Positions 55,275 through 64,000 of a stretch of DNA of 64,000 bases are shown one piece after another. How positions within the stretch are numbered: position 1 is the stretch's first letter; every line of letters starts with the position of its first letter. A program made the translations under genes and the position numbers. The DNA is from Temnothorax longispinosus (lineage: Eukaryota > Arthropoda > Insecta > Hymenoptera > Formicidae): NCBI RefSeq assembly GCF_030848805.1, contig NC_092360.1, positions 18,001,023 to 18,065,022 on the forward strand, in the 5' to 3' direction. The notes beneath the pieces were generated by a model. It was given only the letters and a program-made list of their open reading frames with translations. It did not search any database and was not told where the DNA came from.

Positions 55275-56937
55275 AATGTCGAAATTAAAGAATTTTCGAT
55301 CACACATGAATGGTCGTGTTTCTTATTATTTTTCTTACAAATGGCAAAACCAAATTAAAAAAAAATTGGTTTTAAATTGATAACTGGACCGATGTATATT
55401 AACGATAATTCTAAATAATAATATTTTATCGTTGCCTGTAAATAAAAACTTATTTTGACATAATATCCATTCTGTCCATTCTTTTGTTAATTTATCTTGG
55501 CATTTACGCGTACTTCGTAAATATCTGTCATAAAATATAGAAATAACAATAAAATAGTCCAAGTAATTCTGTTAATTTCCAGTTTATTTCGTAAGACATC
55601 TTCGTTTCCTACAGTAATTGTAATTGTAATTGTTGATTTTCTGTGACTTTTACATGATTGAGCCTATTTTATGTACAATAGTCTCAATATATTTAATCCG
55701 AGATGACTTAGTTCAAGGTGACAATTCAACGGATAGCATTTAAACAAATTGAATGGAAGATATATACAGCTGCGAAAAAAAGGATATGTTTTCAATGTAA
55801 ACTTATGTAGCTGTATATAGTAAATAACATTACGCTATTTTATGATTGAGAGTCAGAGTAGATCAGACAAAAACTAAAATTGTTCGCTTATTAAATTATT
55901 TCTTACACATTGATTTTCTTAAAAGGCATATAAATATAAAACCAATGAGAACATTATAATTAGTATATAAAATATCACGATATCAAGAAACAATATATCG
56001 ATTTTTTATATAAAGTTTGGAAAGATTATCTTATACTTTAGCACAAAGATTGTACCGAAAGTCATGATCGCTAATTTGCAAAAATCTAAGAATTTACAAA
56101 CAGAGAAGACATATACATATCAAACAGTTCTACGAATATTTCTCTATTCTTCTGCAAAATCTCTAGCTAGATTAATATGTTTTGCCAAAGTTCTCACAAA
56201 AAATTTAAGGATTCCTTATAGCGATAAAAGTTTGTTTCAGCTTTTTGCTTAAAATGTCGTATTGTATTTTTGATACTAACATTTATGCTAGAAGATTTAT
56301 ATCCATCTATTATAATCACCATTTTTGGTGCAATCTTTGTAGAACTGAAAGTCCAACTTTCATATTTAGCGTATGTCATATCGATTTATGTTATAGCGTA
56401 TATCATATCGATTTTTGTTGCGTTTACAAACGTTTGCGAATAAAAAGAAGTTTATAAATTATATTAGGTACATGATTGTTATAATTTTTTCTTGGCAAGA
56501 AATTAATTATTTTAAATAACAATCTTGTAAATAAGATATGCCGTTTGAAATATGCCATAATACCATTTTTCAGTGTGTATGCAGAAAAAAAATAATTAGA
56601 GATATATTAAATACATAAATTATATTTGCTATGAAATAATGAACAAAAGGTAAATTGTTCATAGAATTCTAAAAGGAGATATCCTACCTGCCGTATGTTG
56701 CAATTACGACTTTATATCACTTAAAACTTAAGGGAATGTCGATCAAAAATATGCGCGCTTAATATGGAAATTAATATTAAATCTAACTTGTGAATTCGCT
56801 TAATTTAGACATAAAATGGCCCGAATCTGTGTCGCTGGAAAATATGTCATAACGATTTATCACAATAATATACCTAATAATAAAATTATAAAACGCTATA
56901 ATAAATATAAAAAATGGTGCAAATTAGAAATTTGCAC
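55275..56937. other. Intergenic, AT-rich, no gene supported
   Basis: 3' flank of the protease gene (AATAAA near 55,440) and AT-rich DNA. ORFs at 56,064-56,457 have no domain; CATATCGATTT words repeat at about 56,370-56,415. Confidence 0.5.
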
Positions 56938-57452
56938 TTGGCTTCCTCATAGAGGAAGTGATGTTTTAAGATCACGGTCTTACATACAGGTCTCTCAACT
57001 CTGATGTGTGTATGTGCCAAATTTACCGAAATTTCTATAACTCCAGAACTAATTATCCAAATCTTAACGAATTGTATATGAAATAGGGGTAGAATTTTCC
57101 GGGGAGTACAATAGAGTGTATAGTTTTTTGTTACCAATTTTCTGGAAACCGTTTTTTTTATTTTTCTAATTCTTATTAGTAAAAAAATTGGTTTCCAGAA
57201 AATAGATAACGAAAAACTATACACTCTATAGTACTCCCCGAAAAATTCTACCCCTATTTCATATACAATTCGTTAAGATTTGGTTAATTAGTTCTGGAGT
57301 TATAGAAATTTCGGTAAGTTTGGCACATACACACATACAGACATTTTTTAAAATTACAATTTTTCGACGTTTTAGAACATTCTGAACACGTTCAGAAAAA
57401 GTTAGTTTTTTTTTTTTCCCAAAAACAAAGCTTCCTCTATGAGGAAGCAAAA
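56938..57452. mobile_element. Foldback MITE with palindromic ends
   Basis: Both ends are themselves palindromes: GCTTCCTCATAGAGGAAG (56,941) and GCTTCCTCTATGAGGAAGC (57,430). The arms include TTTCTATAACTCCAGAACTA and GTATATGAAATAGGGGTAGA, repeated inverted at about 57,230-57,310, meeting at a centre near 57,165. Nearly the whole 510 bp can fold into one hairpin. Confidence 0.82.
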
Positions 57453-57658
57453 TGGATATATATACAGTAAATATCTTTTTTTCCATCTTTTATTTTATTT
57501 TATTTAAATCTTAATAAAACGAATTTTGCAGATATCTTTGGTATGTACTATGTACCAAATTAAAATACACAAAAATTTTTGACAAAGCCATTCAGTTTGC
57601 CATCAATGACTGCTAAGGAGAACTGGCTTATGAAATATTTAAGAATATAAATACATGC

Positions 57659-57799
57659 ATGATTAGGAGAAGAATTGTCAATTTTACATCGCTGGATAGG
57701 TTATGCGTAATTTGTATCGATGAAATTGCTTTAAAGGCTAATCTTTATTATAATATTAGTCAAGACGAGGTTATAGGATTTGAGAATCTTATACAGTAA
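57659..57799 (+). pseudogene. P-element-like transposase fragment
   Basis: A short open stretch with CVICIDEIALKANLYYN and DEVIGFENL, resembling the first catalytic segment of P-element/THAP9 transposases (FDExxxKxxLxYxxxxDxxxGFED). Stops at 57,797. No THAP finger or remaining catalytic domain nearby. Confidence 0.5.
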
Positions 57800-58262
57800 A
57801 GTTGGAGGCGATCCAGCAAACATTGGGCGAGACTCAGTATTGCAATGATCTACCACCGTATCCTGGAGAAGTATTCTGAACTTACGTACTTACGAAAGTC
57901 GCTAATGGTAAAATAAACAGCATAAATGCGAGCAAGGCACTTGCTATGAAGGAGATAGTGGCGTTTTTCATCGCTCAAGACGTACCCGGTAAGAATTTGT
58001 GTAGGTATATCTCGGCTGCCAGTCCAGTTGATGATAAATGACGAGTTGTTGTTCACCGAAAAGGAAGTGCCGGTCTGCCGGTCGGCGTGATCGTCATCGA
58101 GACGCATAATCTGGCCAATGAAGTCGCAAAGTTAGTGGAAATTAAATACACTGAGACTCTGAAGAAGAAGCCGGTGATAACTGTTGAGGATGCGATCGCC
58201 ACGAAAGACGAGACTAGATTCATGTATAGCATGAGCGTTCCAGCGAAAAAGAAAGGTAGAGA
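57797..58262 (+). pseudogene. Aldehyde oxidase / xanthine dehydrogenase pseudogene
   Basis: Molybdo-flavoenzyme fragment from the start of the molybdopterin-binding half. In order: CNDLPPYPGEVF (57,840), TKVANGKINSINASKALAM (57,895), AFFIAQDVPGKN (57,965), LLFTEKEVP (58,040) and PVGVIVIETHNLANEVAKLV (58,078), then KKPVITVEDAI. TGA stops at about 57,877 and 58,038 and at least two frame changes around 58,040-58,080 destroy the frame. A splice-like AG precedes 57,797 and a donor-like G|GTAGAG follows 58,255, so it came from an intron-bearing gene copy rather than from an mRNA. Confidence 0.78.
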
Positions 58263-59046
58263 AAGTGACACTCGAAATAGAAGATAGAATTGAAAACTAT
58301 CGACCATACGATTATTAATAAAAAAAATAAAAATAACTGCAAATATAACTTGAGGAATTTATATTATCTGAATAATTGGGAAGTCGTATAAATAGCTGCT
58401 GCTAATCGTTAGAATTGCGCAGAAATGATACAGCGAAATAATAGCATTCCGGTTATAAACATTTGCAGTTATTTTATAGGAAAAAGTGTTAAACATACGA
58501 TAAAGAGCGTTTTTCAATCCGGCCCTCTGTATCACTATCCCATGGAAACTTAGGCCTACATGCGTACTTGCGCGTATCACAAAGAAATTAAAAAAAAATA
58601 AAATAAAATGTAAAATGTTAACGAACGAACGCAACATTCCAGTCGACCTTTTTCAAATAAAAAAAATCATTTTGATTTATAAAACAAAACGTGGATTAAA
58701 TGAAAATCACTTTTACACTTTTCAAATCTACACTATATTCCCAGGGTTCAACACTTGGTGGGAGAGTACACAAGTGTATAAAACTATGCGCACACTCGAC
58801 TCTCCAGTTGTCGCTCTATGGCGCGTCACTCATTCTCCCGCGCCAAGATCTGGCTTCCGCGCGGAACTATTCGGGGTCGTAACCATTACGCGCGTGCGCT
58901 CTCGTTGTTGAAACCATAGTTTTTCGCGCGACCTTCTTCGCGCGCCTTGCGTCTGCCGCACAGCATCATTGTAGAGTTTCCGTTGCAACCCGGAAAAACG
59001 TCAACGAATAAATATTCTTGTTTGTTTGTTTGTTTTGTTCCCCCAG
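58263..59046. other. Intergenic and CpG-rich promoter-like region
   Basis: 58,800-58,960 is rich in CpG and GCGCGC in an AT-rich setting, as insect housekeeping promoters often are. No coding exon recognised here. Confidence 0.4.
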
Positions 59047-59674
59047 ATGACGGATCCACGGAAAAATCGCAGCATTCCGGTGATAACATTATCCTCGTCG
59101 TCGTCGTCGTCGTCGTCGCCGCCGTCGTCGCAAGACGATTGTGACGTTATCGAAGAATTGCCCGCCGCGTCGGAAAAAAAGGCGGCCGATGTCGACAACG
59201 ACGACGAACCAAAGCTGGGGCCGAGTTGGCCGGAGAAACGTCGACGTCGGTATTATATAATATCGAGCGCACATTTCGTTTCGTGTTTTATTTTGAGTTT
59301 AAACGCGCACAACCTAACGGTATATTTGGCAAGTTTCTTTTAGCTGCACTGACTGAACTGGGCTGAACTGGTGCAATAAGTTGGAGTGAGACAAGTATAT
59401 TACATTTCACTCCAACTTACTGCACTAGTGTGCACCAGTTCAGCCAATGCAGCTAAAAAAAACAGACCTATTATTACATTTCAGAACGGTGTGAGTCCGC
59501 GCGACTCCAGGAGAACTCCGCGCCGGGTCCTCCTCGAGGCTCGAGGAACACGCCGCGAGTTTCGGGGGGGGGAGTCGTGTGACGGCGGAGCGCACTTCGG
59601 AGGACGGCAAGTGCCTGACGGGCTATCTGCTGAAATTTATGGAAACACTCAGCGTACTACAATCTAATGAATAA
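59047..59674 (+). CDS. Possible small gene, Ser-rich, unrecognised
   Basis: ATG 59,047 directly follows a pyrimidine tract and CAG (acceptor-like). The first block, to about 59,248, encodes MTDPRKNRSIPVITL, a run of about nine serines encoded by TCG repeats, then an acidic and a basic region ending PEKRRRR; donor-like GT sites lie at 59,241-59,250. A second block begins after TTATTACATTTCAG at 59,484. Its most protein-like frame ends GKCLTGYLLKFMETLSVLQ with TAA at 59,672-59,674 and an overlapping AATAAA. The two frames only join across a G9 run at about 59,564-59,572. The VITL-plus-serines pattern resembles a SUMO-interaction motif. Gene status uncertain. Confidence 0.35.
59342..59454. repeat. 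Imperfect hairpin
   Basis: AGCTGCACTG ... GGCTGAACTGGTGCA ... AAGTTGGAGTGAG is followed after about 15 bases by CACTCCAACTTACTGCACTA ... TGCACCAGTTCAGCC ... CAATGCAGCT. Arms of about 45-50 bp with two internal loops. Confidence 0.75.
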
Positions 59675-59679
59675 ATCAA

Positions 59680-60230
59680 AAAGATGGATGATTGTTGTTA
59701 CTTGTTACTACGTACGTCGTAGTTTTCAGTAGTCCTACATCTCGTAAAAGAATCACTACACCACACAGAAAAAAAGAATATTCTTAATTTGATAATATCT
59801 TTAGTTTTAACGAGGAAATCTTGAAATAAGATTATATTGTGTTAAAAGAAGAAAACTTGCTTGGAATGAAGAAATTTCATATAGTTTAACGAAGAAAAAT
59901 ATATTCTTATTATTCAAGAATAATTTTCTTGAATGAAAATAGAGAAAGTGTTGGATAGAGAATAACGTATTTGCTAAATAAAAAATTATAATTTTCTTAA
60001 AGTAAGATTAAGTAATTTCTATTTAAAAATTCGTTATTCTTAAAGAGGCAAAGAATTGTTGGATCAAGAATAACATTTTCAAATCAAAGATTGTGCGCAT
60101 AGCGCACATGTTGATACATGTCGGTACACGTCTGTACCCATAACAGAAATAAGACGCGAAGCTTTTTCGTTCATTATAGTGTGTCGTGTTATACTACTAT
60201 TCGATATACGCGGGAACGCGGGAATTTGTG
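59680..60230. other. Intergenic
   Basis: AT-rich with AAGAATATTCTTAATTTGA-like words (AGAATAA, TTCTTAA) repeated loosely between 59,770 and 60,090. No gene seen. Confidence 0.45.
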
Positions 60231-60391
60231 GCGCGAGACAATACCCGCGCGTTCCGTGTCGCAACGTCGCGACCGTCACATGTCTGTACGGGTCGACGAC
60301 GGAAAACACATCAGTCAATTCGCGACTCGCGACCTTGGTTGTTTTGCCGAGCAAGCTTGTGATTGTGAGATTTTGTCAATTCGTCAGTGCA
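60231..60391 (+). promoter_or_regulatory. CpG-rich 5' region of the SAM-domain gene
   Basis: GC- and CpG-rich stretch just before the ATG at 60,392, in an AT-rich neighbourhood; probable promoter and 5' UTR. No TATA box evident. Confidence 0.45.
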
Positions 60392-63300
60392 ATGGAGAAT
60401 CTATTGGTACAATGGGGGCTAAAAAACTTAATTGCTACTTTCAAAGGTAAGTGTTTATACCATGTGATATACAGGCGTACAACGCGTTGTAACGGTTCGT
60501 TTCCTGAGACAAGAGGCGTCATGGATATACTTCTATATTCCCCCTTATCTCAAGAAACGATTTGTCCGCCAGCGCAGTGTACATATATTTTCGCGTGTAT
60601 TATTTGACACTCGGCTGAAAATTTATACCAACTAACCTTAACTCGATATTTTAATGTTATTGGGTAGTTATAACGTATTAGAGAGAGGGAGGAGGAGGGA
60701 GGGAGAGAGAGAGAAAGAGAGAATATATAACAATGCGTAACAATGGGTGCGTTCAGCCGATACTCCGCTAGCCTAGCAATCGTGAGCAGTCGCTCGTTTC
60801 TTCTCCTTTTAATCCATTGGGTCAAAGGATAGGAAACGAGCGAAAACGAGCGAAACGAATAATGTTACGTGTCGCAATCTTTCAATATTCCTATGTCATC
60901 AATAAACGTCAGACTTTTTTATTACACTGAAATGTATTATAACTATAATTAATGTCATTTTTTTTAAATTTAATTGTCTATATATTATTATAGAAAATGA
61001 CATAACTTTGGAAAATATAACTGACATTACGGATGATCATCTCAAAGAACTAAAAGTGTCCATAGGACACCGAATAATTTTTAAAAATAAAATACAACTT
61101 TATAAAGAAAACAAAGAGGCAGGAGAAAAGATAGCAGAAAAAAAGATAGCAGAAGAAAAGATAACAGAAGTAGTAGAAGAAAAAGACTTACAGGTTATAA
61201 ATAAGGACGTATTACAAAATATTCTAAACATGGATGTGGTAGGTTAATACATTTATTATATTACGTACATCTGTATGTTAATATATTTTTTTGGTACTAG
61301 ATTTATCATATTATAATACGATTTTTACAGAATATAAAATATTTGATATTGTAACTAAATATGAAACAATTTTCTTATTAATACAAATTACTTAATAGAA
61401 AAAAATTTTTAATACTCTTGTAAAAATAATTTTAATGATTTGTGTTATTATGAAAAGAATATATGTAAAAATATGTTAAATCATTACACGTTTAAAAAAT
61501 ATATTTTGTAAAAAATGTAAATATTTTCAATACTCTTAATTTTGTAAATAATAAAAATGTGCCTTTATCATTTATTTATTTTCATAAACTACATTAACTT
61601 TTTATATCTTCTTTATAATATATTTTACATCAATATTTTCTTTATAGATATTTCAAGATGTGCATCAATCAGACAATACAAAATCAAGCGACACTGAAAA
61701 TCCGAAAGCTACTACTAGCAATGAGACTAACGAAGATAACGAAAACCTTATATTGATGGATACAATAAATGTTCTAAGCAACGTGGAATGTTCTCATTTC
61801 CTAAATTTTGACCTAAAAAATCTTCTGATTTCATCACCATATGGAAACAGTATTTTAAAATACTACCAAAAAAATAACTTATTAACTTTTTCACTAAGAG
61901 CAAAATTAGTAAATATTATAGTAAGACATCTGTATACTTATATTATAAAACAGTACGTATTTATTACAGTATGCTTGTATATAAAAGAATTACTTATTAT
62001 TATATATATAATTATATATATTTTTTAAATCTATTATGTTTTTCAGCCGCTTGACACATTCACAATTTCAGTTAATTACTTCAAAAATTTTAAGTCTTTT
62101 TCCTAACGAGTGTGGTAGTACTTATTATATACCAGCTGTACCTAAAAACCTGTCGCCAACAGGAAGACCTGTGATGGCCAGAGGAAAGTTAGTTGACAAA
62201 TGCAGAAACATGTTATATACAAGTGACGATATACAATATGTACGAAAAAGAAAATGTCAAAGCGAAAATTCAGATGAAGTAGAAGAAATAATATTGGATC
62301 AAGGTAAACTAAAAATTCAAGAAATAAAAAAAAATATTTATATAGATATAACATTATAAACAATGATAAAGATATTTTTCAAATAAATAAAATATAAATA
62401 TTTTCAGATATAAAATCAGATGTCTCATGGTTAAAATACAATATAGAACCTTGGGACGAAGTCATAGAAAAATGGAGAAGAACTTTTGAAGTAAGAAAAA
62501 ATTCAAAAACAACTAATTTTAATGCGTTTCTTAAGGAGTGGGCTCCTTTAAAACATAAAGATAAGGCAGAATGTTTGGTAAAGAATTTTCAGCCAGTGTT
62601 TCACACAGTTTATATAAATAATTACATAGTTTATATTAATAATTATATTTTTTACAGATTAATATTGATTTTGATCTACTGTTTTCTGATAAAAATTTAA
62701 AACTATACGAAGGTTGGAATTCTTTTATAGACAAAATTTTAAATACAAACAAAAGGACAGATACAAATATACAAAATTTAATACATAACAGACAGAATGG
62801 AACTATTTCTGAAGGTATGTATATAAAAAATAATACAAAACATATAGTTCTTATCTTTTTAAGCTGTTTTTTAATCAATACTTTAATCTAGTATCTATTG
62901 TTAATAAATTAGATTAAAAAATATTTTATATATTTTTTACTTTTAGATGGTCGTTTTATTAATGATATTCATTTACTGGCTAATATAGTTCCACCTAAGG
63001 GAAGAATTTTAATTGAAACAGATTCTGGTCGTAAACAGTGGAAGTTTTCAACAATAGAAAGTATCGAGGCAATTATTGTACACTGTAAGGTAAAGTTTTG
63101 TTACATATATATATATTATTATTTTATATTTTTTTTAACAATTCTCATGCCATAACGTTTACGATTAAACAATTTATCTGTTTCAACAATTTAATCACTG
63201 AGTATTAAAAAGTTCGTGTACATTAGTTTTCATTCTTGTATAATACAAATTTTTTTATTATATAATTTTCTTTGTTACCCCGTTACACAAATAATACCTG

Positions 63301-64000
63301 TAACATTACGAACAAGTGTACACATTAACTTTTATTTGATTGAAATGATTACCACAATCCTATTTGGTCAACTTATTGTTGGTTAAAATATAATTGAATG
63401 GCTGTATAAAATTTACTGTAAAGAGTCGTATTCTGCTAATTTAAAATACTTAATACATACAAACTTTTAAGTAATTTAAAAACTATTTTGCACTTATAGA
63501 ATATTCTTATTTCGCACTCTCTTCTACTGTTACAGAGTTAAATTTCTATATATTTCGCGGTCTACAACAAACTTAATAATAATAATAGATCAATCAAATA
63601 TATTTTTGTATTTATTTTAAAGAAAGTTAACATATTTGTGACTATATAGAAAAAAGTTAAATTCTTAAGGAAAAGATGTTGATGGCCTATTATTATAAAT
63701 ATATGTCATACTCAACTTAATTAAATTTATTAATCTATTTTTATTTTTTAGTCACCAAATGATATTGGACGTGTAGTGGAGATGCAAAAACAAAAATCTC
63801 TTAACAGAAAACAATCCTACTCAGTTCAACCGTACATACTCACCGAAGGGCCGTCTCTGTACGAGATAAGAACAATTTCTATCATTATAGATTGTACTAT
63901 TAAGTATCAATTTGAAAGTGTAATGAAAGCGTTTGATACAATATTTAAACTATTCCACACCTCTTATATGTGTTACCCCGTACAAGCAGAACATTTGTAT
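60392..64000 (+). CDS. SAM-domain protein of unknown function, eight exons, 3' end outside the window
   Basis: Exons: 60,392-60,446; 60,994-61,238; 61,648-61,952; 62,047-62,303; 62,408-62,577; 62,658-62,814; 62,947-63,089; 63,752-64,000 and on. Every junction has GT...AG ends and phases match (1,0,2,1,0,1,0), with no internal stop, which is strong support for a real gene. Residues 1 to about 55 form a sterile alpha motif domain: MENLLVQWGLKNLIATF, then ENDITLENITDITDDHLKEL and VSIGHRIIF, with the usual Trp-Leu start and GxR turn. A Lys/Glu-rich helix follows. Later conserved-looking segments are LSPTGRPVMARGKLVDKCRN (exon 4), WDEVIEKWRRTF (exon 5) and PYILTEGPSLYEI with DCTIKYQFESVMKAFDTIFK (exon 8). 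The whole resembles an uncharacterised SAM-headed family with many members in some insects. SAM domains mediate protein or RNA binding; nothing here shows the partner. Confidence 0.85.
60661..60725. repeat. (GA)n-rich simple repeat
   Basis: Purine tract of GAGAGAGG/GGAGGA units inside intron 1 of the SAM gene. Confidence 0.9.

Noticed and set aside
1..64000. CRISPR arrays, operons or prokaryotic genes
   Set aside because: Introns, LTR elements and MITEs show eukaryotic nuclear DNA; no spacer-repeat arrays seen.

Overview
The window is a repeat-rich, AT-rich piece of an insect nuclear genome. Intron-bearing genes, BEL/Pao, Gypsy and copia LTR elements, mariner, piggyBac and hAT-like remnants, many palindromic MITEs and CpG-rich promoter islands in an AT-rich background fit a hymenopteran, most likely an ant. 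The species call is an inference and is not tested here.

Layout. 1-9,409: decayed DNA transposons (piggyBac about 74-760, mariner 797-1,030), microsatellites, degenerate tandem repeats and two MITEs; no intact host gene seen. 9,410-28,709: one large nested structure. A young env-bearing Gypsy/errantivirus-like element (LTRs 99.7% alike, 4-bp duplication CCTC) carries gag, protease, RT, RNase H, integrase and a viral-type glycoprotein. A minus-strand BEL/Pao element (19,272-27,490; 5-bp duplication ATATT) is inserted in its 3' part. 28,710-34,781: MITEs, foldback elements, a scaffold gap and a copia LTR abutting that gap. 34,782-42,319: a second, more deleted BEL/Pao copy, again on the minus strand. 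42,320-47,637: repeats, a hAT-like BED-finger remnant, a caspase-like exon and a small membrane-protein ORF. 47,638-48,688: the 3' part of a 28S rRNA gene, then a second gap. 48,689-55,274: two exons of a trypsin-like serine protease whose intron holds a roughly 5.8-kb segment bounded by ~150-bp direct repeats. That segment carries a broken, GC-rich, unrecognised virus-like gene (50,342-53,177) and a tRNA-derived SINE. 55,275-60,100: a foldback element, P-element-like and aldehyde-oxidase pseudogenes, and a possible small Ser-rich gene. 60,392-64,000: a well-formed eight-exon gene with an N-terminal SAM domain, cut by the window end.

How the parts relate. The Gypsy element has the parts of an enveloped LTR retroelement, but its pol and env frames are broken at five places, all of the same sign. 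That may be consensus error rather than decay, given how young the LTRs look. The two BEL copies share internal deletions in RNase H and integrase, so neither can move unaided; they look like members of a deletion family mobilised in trans or copied at DNA level. The best candidate for something undescribed is the virus-like gene in the serine protease intron, together with its unusual flanking repeats.
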